Below, piece after piece: positions 18,593 through 26,772 of a stretch of 52,876 bases of DNA. Under the pieces are notes generated by a model, which saw nothing but the letters and a program-made list of their open reading frames with translations, had not been told where the DNA came from and did no database searches. This DNA comes from Prosthecobacter debontii (GTDB taxonomy: Bacteria; Verrucomicrobiota; Verrucomicrobiia; Verrucomicrobiales; Akkermansiaceae). The translations under genes were made by a program, and so were the position numbers. Location: NCBI GenBank assembly GCA_945870855.1, contig CAMBTP010000016.1, positions 1 through 52,876 of the forward strand, in the 5' to 3' direction. Position 1 is the stretch's first letter. Each line of letters starts with the position of its first letter.

Positions 18593-20593
18593 ATGAAACC
18601 AGTCCGAGCATTGGCGGCTCTGCTGCTAACGGTAGTGAAGCTAGGCGCGGCCATTCCGGTCGTTACCGAGTCCAAAATCCGTAGTCTCTCCATGTCGGAT
18701 CTCAAGCAACAGCTCTCGAACTTGGACGATGAACTTAATCAACTGTCCTCGCTCAGCCTACTGAGCGGTATCGGTTCGGTAGGATACCGTTCGCAGACTC
18801 ACAAGTCACCCACCGTCACGGAATGGGTTCAAATCGATCTCGATAAGGAGGCATCCATCGATCAGATCGTGTTGGTTCCTGCCCTTTGGCGCGACACCAA
18901 ATCCGGTTTCCGTGCCGACGGTTTTCCGCGTAAATTCAAAATCCTCGCCGGCACCGCTGGAGATACCGTGGGCAAGGTGGTGGCAAGTTTTGGATGCACC
19001 ACCCAGCTACTGCCGCGGATCGCTCCTGTGGTAGTCTCTTGTCCCGGAACCGTGGCATCTTGGGTAAGAGTGGAAACCATGGAGATGTCTCCTCGCGCCT
19101 GGGATGGAAAATACATCCTCCAACTTTCTGAAATCCTCATTTTCAATGGTGAGGATAACATCGCCCTTCGCAGCCCGGTTCATAGCTCATCGCCCGCCGA
19201 AGGAGCCCGGGCTCCGGGCTGGAACACGCGTTATCTGGTGGACGGATTTTTACCTTATCTGATGGATGCAGCCCAAGGTCAGCAAAGCGTGGCGTTCGTC
19301 AGCCAACTCGGCATTGGCGATCACCCATCCCTGAGCATCGACCTAGGTGAGAGTCTGCCGCTTGATCGCATCCATTTCCATACGACGGATCTCAGCGATA
19401 CAGTGCCCCAAGCTATGCCGGACAATTTCGGCGTGCCCCGCAAGATGGTTTTGGAAGGAGCTAACCATCCTGATTTTTCGGATGCAGTTCAGCTGATGGA
19501 ATATCATGTAAAATCCATTTATGATACAGGGCCGATTATCATGCGGCGCTTTCCCGTCACCTCCTGCCGCTATGTCCGCTTGATTGCCGTGGAGCCATTC
19601 ATCAATTCCATGGATGGGGCCTCGGGCACCCAAATCGGAGCTGCAGAGATTGAACTCTTTTCCGCCGGTCACAATGTAGCTCTCGGTAGGGCGGCCCAGG
19701 GACACTTTACAGCGGATCGACCCGAGCGCTCGTTTTCTGCACTAACGGATGGTCGGAACTTATATGGGAAAATTCTAACTGTTAAGGATTGGATGAACGA
19801 GCTATCGCGCCGCCACGACCTAGAAACGGAGCGCCCGCTTATCGCGATGGAGTTGGATCGCCGCTATGCGAGCCAGAAGACCAACTTGAACCAATTAGCT
19901 TGGCTGACAGCTCTGCTGAGTGCGGGAATCGTCTTTATCATCCTTTTCGGGCGTAATATCCGCATGCGGCATGTGGCCGGTATCCGAGAGCGCCTAGCCG
20001 CCGACCTTCATGACGAACTGGGTGCCAACCTTCACACCATCGGGTTGCTGAGCGATCTAGCAGCAGGCGCGCGGGAATCATCGGAAGAATCAGACACGCT
20101 CTATCGGCGGATCCGCTCGGAAACTGAACGCTCTGGAATTGCCGTGCGGCATTGCAGCGACATGCTCTCCGCCAAGGGTCTTTTCACGGATCTCCTCTCC
20201 GACATGCAGCGGGCATCCAATCGGATCATGGCGAAGCTCGAACATGAGATTTCCATCGATGGAGAGGAACACATCAAGACCCTCTCGCCCCGTACCCGTG
20301 CCGATCTTTTTTTATTTTACAAGGAATGCTTAGTCAACATCACCCGCCATTCTGGAGCCACAAAATACATGACCGAACTCAAGGCTACAGCTGAGAATAT
20401 CCACCTAAAAATCTGCGACAACGGCCGAGGGCTAGACAGTTCGGATAAAGGTGGCGTTCCGCCCTCACTCAAGCGCAGGGCAAAGCTGCTTGGTGCCAAA
20501 GTCACCGTCGAAAATCCGCCGGCGGGCGGAACCTGCATCGAACTAAACCTGCGCACCCGAAAATGGGGATTTACTCAACACAGAAGACCATGA
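18593..20593 (+). CDS. sensor histidine kinase with two discoidin-like sensor modules
   Basis: 666 aa with a signal-like N-terminus (1-20). Residues about 55-186 form a discoidin/F5-8C-like sandwich (VQIDLDKEASIDQIVLV, ILQLSEILIFNG), and residues about 187-360 a second one (SLSIDLGESLPLDRIHFH, SCRYVRLIAVEPF, AAEIELFSAG). A TM lies at about 434-453, then a NarX/LiaS-type HisKA_3 helix (AADLHDELGANLH, H473) and an HATPase domain (KECLVNITRHS N-box, CDNGRGL G-box). The sensor modules would be outside the membrane and could bind sugar chains directly, an inference from the CBM32 relationship. The regulator gene starts within its stop codon (ATGA). It sits between the sulfatase and the transporter, so it probably controls this locus. 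Confidence 0.8.
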   Translation: MKPVRALAALLLTVVKLGAAIPVVTESKIRSLSMSDLKQQLSNLDDELNQLSSLSLLSGIGSVGYRSQTHKSPTVTEWVQIDLDKEASIDQIVLVPALWRDTKSGFRADGFPRKFKILAGTAGDTVGKVVASFGCTTQLLPRIAPVVVSCPGTVASWVRVETMEMSPRAWDGKYILQLSEILIFNGEDNIALRSPVHSSSPAEGARAPGWNTRYLVDGFLPYLMDAAQGQQSVAFVSQLGIGDHPSLSIDLGESLPLDRIHFHTTDLSDTVPQAMPDNFGVPRKMVLEGANHPDFSDAVQLMEYHVKSIYDTGPIIMRRFPVTSCRYVRLIAVEPFINSMDGASGTQIGAAEIELFSAGHNVALGRAAQGHFTADRPERSFSALTDGRNLYGKILTVKDWMNELSRRHDLETERPLIAMELDRRYASQKTNLNQLAWLTALLSAGIVFIILFGRNIRMRHVAGIRERLAADLHDELGANLHTIGLLSDLAAGARESSEESDTLYRRIRSETERSGIAVRHCSDMLSAKGLFTDLLSDMQRASNRIMAKLEHEISIDGEEHIKTLSPRTRADLFLFYKECLVNITRHSGATKYMTELKATAENIHLKICDNGRGLDSSDKGGVPPSLKRRAKLLGAKVTVENPPAGGTCIELNLRTRKWGFTQHRRP

Positions 20594-21264
20594 ATCGAAA
20601 AATCCGCATCATGATGGTAGAAGACCACCCGGAATACCGGGAAATCGTCGAACTTGCCCTGGGCAAGGAGCCTGACATGGAATTGGTCAGCCAGTTTGGA
20701 ACTTCGGAGCGAGCCATGCGCAGCTTCCGGGACAGGAAGAACGGTGGCGAAAAACCGGACATCATACTGCTGGATCTGAATCTCCCCGGTATGGGTGGCT
20801 TGGAGGCGATCCCCCATTTCAGCGCTGAAATTCCAGAAGCCAAAATCATCGTCCTAACACAGTCCGACCTAGAGGATGACATACTCAAGGCCATCACGCT
20901 CGGCGCTTCCGGCTACCTCCTCAAATCATCCACCGTCAGGCAACTCACGGAAGGCATCCGCGCGGTCATGGACGGCGGCGCATCTCTGGACTCCCGCTTG
21001 GCGAGATTCGTCCTCAAGACCCTGCAAACCAAACTCCACTCGGGCGAAATCGAACAACTGCTCACGAAGCGGGAAACGGAGGTCCTGTCCCTTCTGGCAG
21101 AAGGTTGCGTTAAAAAAAATATTGCCGAGCGACTCAACATCAGCCCCTCCACAGTGGTCTCCCATGTCGCTCATATTTACGAAAAGCTCAACGCCCCAAA
21201 CGCGCCCGCCGCCATCGCCAAAGCATTCCAAATGAGACTCCTCCCGATTGGAGGAACGGATTAA
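20590..21264 (+). CDS. NarL/FixJ-family response regulator
   Basis: 224 aa from ATG 20590, which overlaps the kinase stop by 4 bp; a start 27 bp upstream is in frame but less likely. The receiver domain has acidic pocket E11/D12, phosphoacceptor D62 (ILLDLNLPGMGG) and Thr/Ser plus Lys toward the end of the domain (VLTQS, LLKSS). The LuxR-type helix-turn-helix occupies about 155-215 (LTKRETEVLSLLAEG, NISPSTVVSHVAHIYEKL). It is the cognate partner of the discoidin-domain kinase. It may bind the 18-bp palindromes at 9339 and 14863, which is a hypothesis. Confidence 0.9.
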   Translation: MNRKIRIMMVEDHPEYREIVELALGKEPDMELVSQFGTSERAMRSFRDRKNGGEKPDIILLDLNLPGMGGLEAIPHFSAEIPEAKIIVLTQSDLEDDILKAITLGASGYLLKSSTVRQLTEGIRAVMDGGASLDSRLARFVLKTLQTKLHSGEIEQLLTKRETEVLSLLAEGCVKKNIAERLNISPSTVVSHVAHIYEKLNAPNAPAAIAKAFQMRLLPIGGTD

Positions 21265-21299
21265 ACTCCACTAAAATTAAACCCTAAAACATTAATATC

Positions 21300-22499
21300 A
21301 TGGGAAGTGCATTACTCGGAGTCGTATTTCACTGGCTGGGCGGCCTCGCATCAGGGAGCTTTTACGTCCCTTATAAGGGAGTGAAAAAGTGGTCTTGGGA
21401 AACCTACTGGCTCGTCGGTGGATTTTTCTCATGGATCATCTGCCCACTTGTCCTGGCATCCATACTCACCAAGGACGTGTTCGGAGTGCTTGGCAGCCAG
21501 TCCTCGTCCACCTTGGGCTGTACCTTCCTTTTCGGCACACTCTGGGGAACCGGCGGCCTGACCTTCGGCCTCGCGATGCGCTATCTCGGAATGTCTCTCG
21601 GGATGGGTGTGGCTCTCGGCTTTTGCGCAGCGTTCGGAACCTTGCTGCCACCAATTTTCAAATTATTTTTCCCGAGCATTCCTGTCGCTGAGTCGATCGC
21701 ATTGATCGCGTCAAGCACAGCGGGCAGGGTGACTCTGCTCGGCGTAGCTGTCTGCTTGTTAGGGATCTTCATGGCGGCGCTTGCCGGTGGCGCGAAGGAA
21801 AAGGAAATGCCGGATGCGGAGAAGAAAAAGGCCATCGCCGAGTTTGACTTCAAGAAGGGTATCCTCGTCGCCACCTTCTCCGGGATAATGAGCGCGTGCT
21901 TCAGCTTCGGCCTGACCGCGGGAAACCCCATCGGTGAGGCCTCCGTTGCTGCCGGAACATCCGTCATTTGGTCCGGACTTCCGAAGCTGATCGTAGTCAT
22001 GCTTGGAGGTTTCGCTACCAATTTCATCTGGTGTGTCGGCCTCAACATAAGGAACCGCAGCGGCTATGAATACCTTGCCAGACATCAACGCCACGCCGCG
22101 CACGTCAAGGACAGCACAGCGATTGAGAACCCCACTGATGCCCCTGCGGAAGAAATGGCAGGTCATACCGACAATACCAACGCTGCTTCGGGCGAAATGC
22201 GGATTCCTCTGCTCAGCAACTTCTTCTTCTCCGCGCTGGCGGGCACCACATGGTATTTCCAGTTCTTCTTTTACACCATGGGAGAAACCCAGATGGGAGA
22301 GTTCGGCTTCGCCTCATGGACTCTGCACATGGCGAGCATCATCATTTTCAGCACGATGTGGGGATGGTTCTTCCACGAATGGAAGGGCTCCAGCAAAAAA
22401 GCCCTCCGCCTCATCGTGACAGGTATCGCCACCTTGATCCTCTCCACGATCATCATCGGCATCGGGACTTATATGAAAGGAACGGGCGGCGGTCATTGA
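21300..22499 (+). CDS. rhaT: RhaT-type 6-deoxyhexose/H+ symporter
   Basis: 399 aa with about ten hydrophobic segments. The N-terminus has the RhaT hallmarks FHWLGGLASGSFYVPYKGVK, KWSWETYWLVGGFFSWI and AMRYLGMSLGMGVALG. RhaT imports L-rhamnose with protons through the inner membrane. In this setting, beside an alpha-L-fucosidase and a sulfatase, L-fucose or another 6-deoxyhexose is equally plausible. It begins 35 bp after the response regulator, so it may be cotranscribed with the two-component genes. No rhamnose or fucose catabolic gene is in the window. Confidence 0.85.
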   Translation: MGSALLGVVFHWLGGLASGSFYVPYKGVKKWSWETYWLVGGFFSWIICPLVLASILTKDVFGVLGSQSSSTLGCTFLFGTLWGTGGLTFGLAMRYLGMSLGMGVALGFCAAFGTLLPPIFKLFFPSIPVAESIALIASSTAGRVTLLGVAVCLLGIFMAALAGGAKEKEMPDAEKKKAIAEFDFKKGILVATFSGIMSACFSFGLTAGNPIGEASVAAGTSVIWSGLPKLIVVMLGGFATNFIWCVGLNIRNRSGYEYLARHQRHAAHVKDSTAIENPTDAPAEEMAGHTDNTNAASGEMRIPLLSNFFFSALAGTTWYFQFFFYTMGETQMGEFGFASWTLHMASIIIFSTMWGWFFHEWKGSSKKALRLIVTGIATLILSTIIIGIGTYMKGTGGGH

Positions 22500-22538
22500 C
22501 ATCCAAATTCCTGCCCAGAGTTCCCGCCAGATAAGGCC

Positions 22539-22560
22539 CGCTCCGTCTGCGAGCGCTTTT
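22539..22560 (+). terminator. weak rho-independent terminator candidate after rhaT
   Basis: CGCTC, a 7-nt loop, GAGCG, then CTTTT, 39 bp after the rhaT stop. The stem is only 5 bp and the T-run short, so the call is tentative. Confidence 0.3.
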
Positions 22561-22655
22561 CGATGTCCACCACATGCCTAAAATTGCTAACTTTACTATT
22601 ATTATATATCCAGAGATTGGTGAATTATAATGGATCGAAATCGTTTGGAAATTAA

Positions 22656-23041
22656 CGATTTTTTTCGAACAGGAGAAATAAAAAACTTCCGATCCCCACG
22701 ATCGAAAGGCTCCGAACGATTGAACCCGCGCACCAGCCCACTGAGGCAAAAGCAGCGGAGATGCGGAACATGAACATGGGAAAAATCATCGAGCATCTTG
22801 AGAAAACAGGCCAGACGATAGGCCTGCCTGATCTAACACAGGAGAAGATATTGAGGATGCGGGTGAGGTATTTTACGGACGGGGCGGTGATTGGCAGCAA
22901 GGCGTTTGTGAACGAGGCTTTCGAGGGGGCGTGGGAGAGGTTTTCGGAGAGGAGAAATGACGGAGCGCGACGAATGCGGGGGAGCGGTGCGGCGGCGAAG
23001 GGGTGTTGTGGAGTTTGATAGATTTGCGGGTGGGGGTTTAG
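22656..23041 (+). pseudogene. 3' relic of a Y1/REP-associated transposase, frameshifted
   Basis: The frame open from 22656 to 23018 ends in MRVRYFTDGAVIGSKAFVNE and RNDGARRMRG, the C-terminal signature I associate with REP-associated Y1 transposases of Verrucomicrobiota. The HUH and Tyr catalytic part is missing. The annotated frame stops at 23016-23018 just after AAAKG. Shifting by -1 at about 23000 restores LWSLIDLRVG before a stop at 23039-23041, the usual end of such proteins. So this is a truncated, frameshifted relic. The stretch 23042-23298 after it holds no gene I can support. Confidence 0.6.
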
Positions 23042-23298
23042 AGAAATCAAAGCCTTTGATAGAAAGTGGTGAAGGGTCGATACAGTGACCGAAGATCGCC
23101 GCCACGGCTTAGACTGTTTGCCAAGAATTCTTTCGTGACGGTTTTTTGACGGATTGAAAGACCTCTCCCCCAGCCCCAGATTTTGCGTTGGGTGCCGCGT
23201 AGGAGCACGTTCCGGACGCACAAGGTATGCCAGGGTGGTCAACCCTCACACCTCCATTCCGCGTCATTTTTCAGAGTTGGCATGCGGATTGGACGGAA

Positions 23299-24618
23299 TC
23301 ACTTGGCTCGGCGCTTGCGCTTGGTGATAGTCGCCGGGTTCTCATGCTGGCCCTCCTTAGGCAGGATACCGAACCACTTGTCCGCCTGCTCCTCGGTGGT
23401 CAGTTCCCGGTAGTTCTTGAAGATGATCGAGGGCGAGTTGCCCGCTTCCAGAGCCACTTGGTCGGCACTTTTCACCGTGGCGATCCGGTAACTGATGAAT
23501 GAGTGACGAAGCACGTTACGCGGCCATTCGATTTTGAGAGCGGCTGCGTGCGCGGCGACAGCGCGGTGATGAGCCTTCACGGAAGGAACCACCATCCCCT
23601 TTCGCTCTAGCGGTTCCAACCATGCGGCGAGGTTGTCGGTGACCGGAATCACCCGCCGTGAACCTGTCTTGGCCTGACCTGCACGAAGTTCGATAATTCC
23701 GCGTTCCAGATCCACAGCAGACCAGTCAAGGCGGTCGAGCTCGGCCATTCGGATTCCAGAAAATGCCCCGATGGCGAGAATGGGGATCAAGTCGGGCGGA
23801 GCGTTATGGAGCAGCTTCGCCATCGTCTCCGGATTGAAGATCGTCATATCGCCAGTGACCACCTTGGCAATCTTGAGGTTTTCGGCAGCCGTGTTCCGTT
23901 CCTCGGGCAGATAGTTCCGGCTGCGGGCGAACGTGAAGAAAATCTTGATGCATCGCAGCATGGAATTGCGGGTGCAAAGAGTCACGTTGAGCGACCGGAG
24001 CCACGTATCTATCTGATGGGCGTCCACATTCACGAGATCGCCGGGAAATTTTGTAGCGAAGCGGGTGAGAGTGGTTTTTAGCAGCCGCAGATACGCCTTG
24101 CTCGCGCCATCCTGTTCCCGCTGGCGAAGCATTTCGTTCACCACGGCGGAAGTGGAGGCATGGCGGATCACCTTCTTGAAGTGCCTGCCGTATTCCTCGG
24201 CCATTGCCGCCAATGATTCCGTTCCAGCTAAGTCCCGTGCCCTCATGAAATCCTCCACCGCTGCGACCAGCGGCACCCCGGACTTCTCCAGCATCGCCAG
24301 TGCCGCCTTAAGACTGTCACGCTCGTGCGGCTTGATGTCGGTCACGTGCTGCATCCCGGATTGGATCCGCTGCGCCACGAACAAGGCTTCCTTCTTGGCC
24401 GCTGCGAGATTTGTGAATGCCTGGCGCATCCGCTTGCCATCCCGGTGATAGGAAAGCATAAAGCGAATCCGCCCTTTGGACTCAGTGCGGTAGATCGGCA
24501 CCACGGCCGAACCGAACTTCACCTTACAAAACGCCCCCCTCTTCTTGGAGCCTTTGCCCGTATGCGATGAGGATGTCCCCTCGCAGTTTGTCACCATTTT
24601 GTCACCAGCCTCGTTCAT
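23299..24618 (-). CDS. tyrosine recombinase / phage-type integrase
   Basis: 439 aa. An N-terminal arm-binding-like region (about 25-70) and a SAM-like core-binding domain (about 115-235) precede the catalytic domain (about 260-415). Catalytic candidates are R290 (FSGIRMAELDRLDW), K317 (AKTGSRRVIPV), R371 (NVLRHSF) and nucleophile Y403 (FKNYREL). The two usual His positions read Asn (N368, N394), which may be a subfamily trait. It cuts and rejoins DNA at an attachment site. Its start lies 93 bp from the 3' end of the initiator tRNA gene, the classical target geometry. No phage or conjugation genes accompany it, so it looks like the remains of an island. Confidence 0.88.
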   Translation of the reverse strand: MNEAGDKMVTNCEGTSSSHTGKGSKKRGAFCKVKFGSAVVPIYRTESKGRIRFMLSYHRDGKRMRQAFTNLAAAKKEALFVAQRIQSGMQHVTDIKPHERDSLKAALAMLEKSGVPLVAAVEDFMRARDLAGTESLAAMAEEYGRHFKKVIRHASTSAVVNEMLRQREQDGASKAYLRLLKTTLTRFATKFPGDLVNVDAHQIDTWLRSLNVTLCTRNSMLRCIKIFFTFARSRNYLPEERNTAAENLKIAKVVTGDMTIFNPETMAKLLHNAPPDLIPILAIGAFSGIRMAELDRLDWSAVDLERGIIELRAGQAKTGSRRVIPVTDNLAAWLEPLERKGMVVPSVKAHHRAVAAHAAALKIEWPRNVLRHSFISYRIATVKSADQVALEAGNSPSIIFKNYRELTTEEQADKWFGILPKEGQHENPATITKRKRRAK

Positions 24619-24659
24619 GACACTGGGGTTGGAGTCAACTTAACACCCAAACGAACACG

Positions 24660-24673
24660 TAACCATATGGTTA
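24660..24673. repeat. 14-bp perfect palindrome between integrase and tRNA-fMet
   Basis: TAACCATATGGTTA lies between the integrase start and the tRNA 3' end. It could be a recombinase arm site or an autoregulatory operator for the integrase. Only the symmetry is seen; the role is inference. Confidence 0.4.
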
Positions 24674-24710
24674 TTAGTTGGTTGAGAACTACGTCACTTC
24701 TGATGAGAAG

Positions 24711-24787
24711 TGGTTGCGGGAGTAGGATTTGAACCTACGGTCTTCAGGTTATGAGCCTGACGAGATACCTGACTTCTCCATCCCGCG
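24711..24787 (-). tRNA. initiator tRNA-fMet (anticodon CAT), CCA encoded
   Basis: 77 nt on the minus strand. The acceptor arm pairs GCGGGA with TCCCGC, anticodon loop CTCATAA and T-loop TTCAAAT are intact, and CCA is encoded. Two initiator marks are visible: the C1/A72 mismatch and the purine-11/pyrimidine-24 pair (A11-U24). The third, three G-C pairs above the anticodon loop, is incomplete (A-G-G). A 7-bp hairpin (CACTTCT/AGAAGTG, 24695-24712) lies directly at its 3' end. Confidence 0.95.
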
Positions 24788-24898
24788 TTTAGATGGTGAT
24801 CTTGCGACCGGGGGGAGAAATTAGTTCGGTGAGGTGTGGATTGGCAAGTAGGAATTTGCTTCTGTGTGAATTTTCCGCTCTGCTGCGTGCGCGTGGCT

Positions 24899-25792
24899 AT
24901 GAATTTGACGGAGAAAGCGAAGACGATACTCGAATGGGAGGAGTGGCAGGAAATCTGCGAGCGACATCTCGTTGAGGCCCGGATCTTCACGGACGGGCCG
25001 CGGTTCCGGGGCGACCGCGGGGAGGCACATCCGGTGGAGGATTTCCTTTTTCGCTATTACCCCTACCCCATCGCCTTGCTCGAACTTTGGCAGCCAGGGA
25101 TCGGTGTTGCACTTCGATTCCATGATGTCGAGGCGCTTCCCTCCCGCTTTTTGGGTAAGCGTTACCGCACCGATGGCGGCGTATGTTGGCTTGATCGCGA
25201 TTCAATTTCCGAAAAGGAACGGCAGAGACTTTCGTGGATACAGAGCCTGTTGACAGCAACCCAAAGTCATGTCCCGAACTTTGCGTGCCACGGACTTCAC
25301 GAGTGGGCGATGGTCTATCGCGCCGAGGAGATCCGGCATTCCTCGCTTGCGCCACTGCGTTTACCACAGAGGGAAATCGATTCCCTCGTGGAGTCGCGCT
25401 CCATCACCTGCACTCATCACGATGCGTTCCGATTTTTCTCGAAACAGGCGCTGCCGCTTAACCGCATCCAACCCACGCTCGATACCCGCCACGAGAACGA
25501 ACAACCCGGCTGCATCCATGCGAATATGGATCTCTACAAATGGGCTGCAAAATCGATGCCGTGGATCGGTTCGGATCTACTGCTGGAAATTTTCCGCCTC
25601 GCCACGCGCCTGCGTGATCTCGATATGCGAGCCAGCCCCTACGACCTTGCGGAATGGAACGTCACGCCAGTGAAAATCGAGACACCTGAAGGCCGCCGGG
25701 AATACGAAGCGGAGCAGCGAAAACTCGCGGATGAATCGAGGATACTTAGAAGTAAACTCATTCACTCTCTAGATGACCTTCTCGTGGAGTGA
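24899..25792 (+). CDS. conserved protein often named 3-methyladenine DNA glycosylase (function unproven)
   Basis: 297 aa from ATG 24899. The frame opens 63 bp earlier, but MNLTEKAKTILEWEEWQ is the more natural start. The protein is soluble and rich in Trp and His (VPNFACHGLHEWAMVYR, HSSLAPLRLPQREIDSLVE, CTHHDAFRFFS). I recall relatives in several phyla carrying the name 3-methyladenine DNA glycosylase without classical AlkA or Tag motifs, and no helix-hairpin-helix is visible here. It ends tail to tail against nadK: the two stop codons form TGATCA without a spare base. Confidence 0.5.
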   Translation: MNLTEKAKTILEWEEWQEICERHLVEARIFTDGPRFRGDRGEAHPVEDFLFRYYPYPIALLELWQPGIGVALRFHDVEALPSRFLGKRYRTDGGVCWLDRDSISEKERQRLSWIQSLLTATQSHVPNFACHGLHEWAMVYRAEEIRHSSLAPLRLPQREIDSLVESRSITCTHHDAFRFFSKQALPLNRIQPTLDTRHENEQPGCIHANMDLYKWAAKSMPWIGSDLLLEIFRLATRLRDLDMRASPYDLAEWNVTPVKIETPEGRREYEAEQRKLADESRILRSKLIHSLDDLLVE

Positions 25793-26647
25793 TCAAACAC
25801 TCTGCCAACCAAGCTTCTGCCGTAGCGCCTCATAAAACGACGTCCCTTCCAGTTGCAGGAGATGGAAGGATCGGTCGGATTTTTTCACGATAACGCGGTC
25901 GCCCGGATCGATGCGTGTGGTATCGCGGCCATCGACGGTGAACAGCATCGGCCCATCGTCAGCACGCTCTGGAGAGATCTCAATTTCCACATTGTCGGAA
26001 AGCACCAGCGAGCGCTGACTGAGGCTGTGCGGGCAGATCGGCGTGATGACCATCACGGAGGCTTGGGGAGATATTAACGGGCCGCCGGCGGAGAGCGAAT
26101 ACGCGGTGGAGCCGGTCGGCGTGGCAACGATCAGACCGTCGGCGCGGTAACGGTTCAGCCACTCGCCGTTGACCATGGCTTTGAGCGTAACCAAGCGCCC
26201 GGTTTCGCCGCGCGCCATGGTGACTTCGTTGAGCGCGTGGTAAATAAGAGTCGATCCATCGGCGCGGATTACCGTGGCTACGATCAACATGCGGGGACTA
26301 GTTGAGTATCGACCCTCCGCCACCGCATCAGCGAAGCAGGCAATGTCAGTGTCCTTGCAGGTGGTTAGAAAGCCTAGCGTTCCGATGTTTATTCCGGCCA
26401 CGGGCTTGTCAAATTTTCCGAAACGGGAGACTGCGTGCATCATTGTACCATCGCCACCGAGCACCGCCGCGATATCTACATGTTCGGCAAAATCACCTAC
26501 AAGTATCCCGCCCTGTTCACCGGCCATCGCCGCAGAGTCCCGCTCCAGAAGACACTCGCAGCCACGCGCTTGCAACGCCGAGCGCAGGGCCAGCATTGTT
26601 TTCAATCCCCCGGCCTTCTGCGGGTTGAGAAGTATACCTACTTTCAC
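25793..26647 (-). CDS. nadK: NAD kinase
   Basis: 284 aa. It phosphorylates NAD+ to NADP+ in the cytoplasm. The catalytic and nucleotide-binding motifs are present: GGDGT (64-68), NIGTLGFLT (87-95), a conserved NE pair (HALNEVTMARG) and the NAD-site motif PTGSTAYSLSAGGPL. Length and start (MKVGILLNPQKAG) fit the family. It is monocistronic and divergent from the TIGR03790 gene across 125 bp. Confidence 0.95.
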   Translation of the reverse strand: MKVGILLNPQKAGGLKTMLALRSALQARGCECLLERDSAAMAGEQGGILVGDFAEHVDIAAVLGGDGTMMHAVSRFGKFDKPVAGINIGTLGFLTTCKDTDIACFADAVAEGRYSTSPRMLIVATVIRADGSTLIYHALNEVTMARGETGRLVTLKAMVNGEWLNRYRADGLIVATPTGSTAYSLSAGGPLISPQASVMVITPICPHSLSQRSLVLSDNVEIEISPERADDGPMLFTVDGRDTTRIDPGDRVIVKKSDRSFHLLQLEGTSFYEALRQKLGWQSV

Positions 26648-26772
26648 TCAGACAAAAACTGACTGTGATTTTCCCGGATGACAAGAACCTAACTCCAAAG
26701 AATAGAGTTCCCCTACCAAGCGCTAGATAAAGGGTAATTCTCCTTTGAGTTGCAAGATTCCTTTCCGTAATC

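Noticed and set aside
19133..19156. Third copy of the ATCCTC/GAGGAT palindrome
   Set aside because: The spacing is 12 rather than 6 bp and it falls within the kinase coding sequence (ILIFNGED); probably chance.
22652..23242. 196-codon minus-strand frame
   Set aside because: Antisense to the transposase relic; the Pro/Arg/Ser-rich translation is typical of a shadow.
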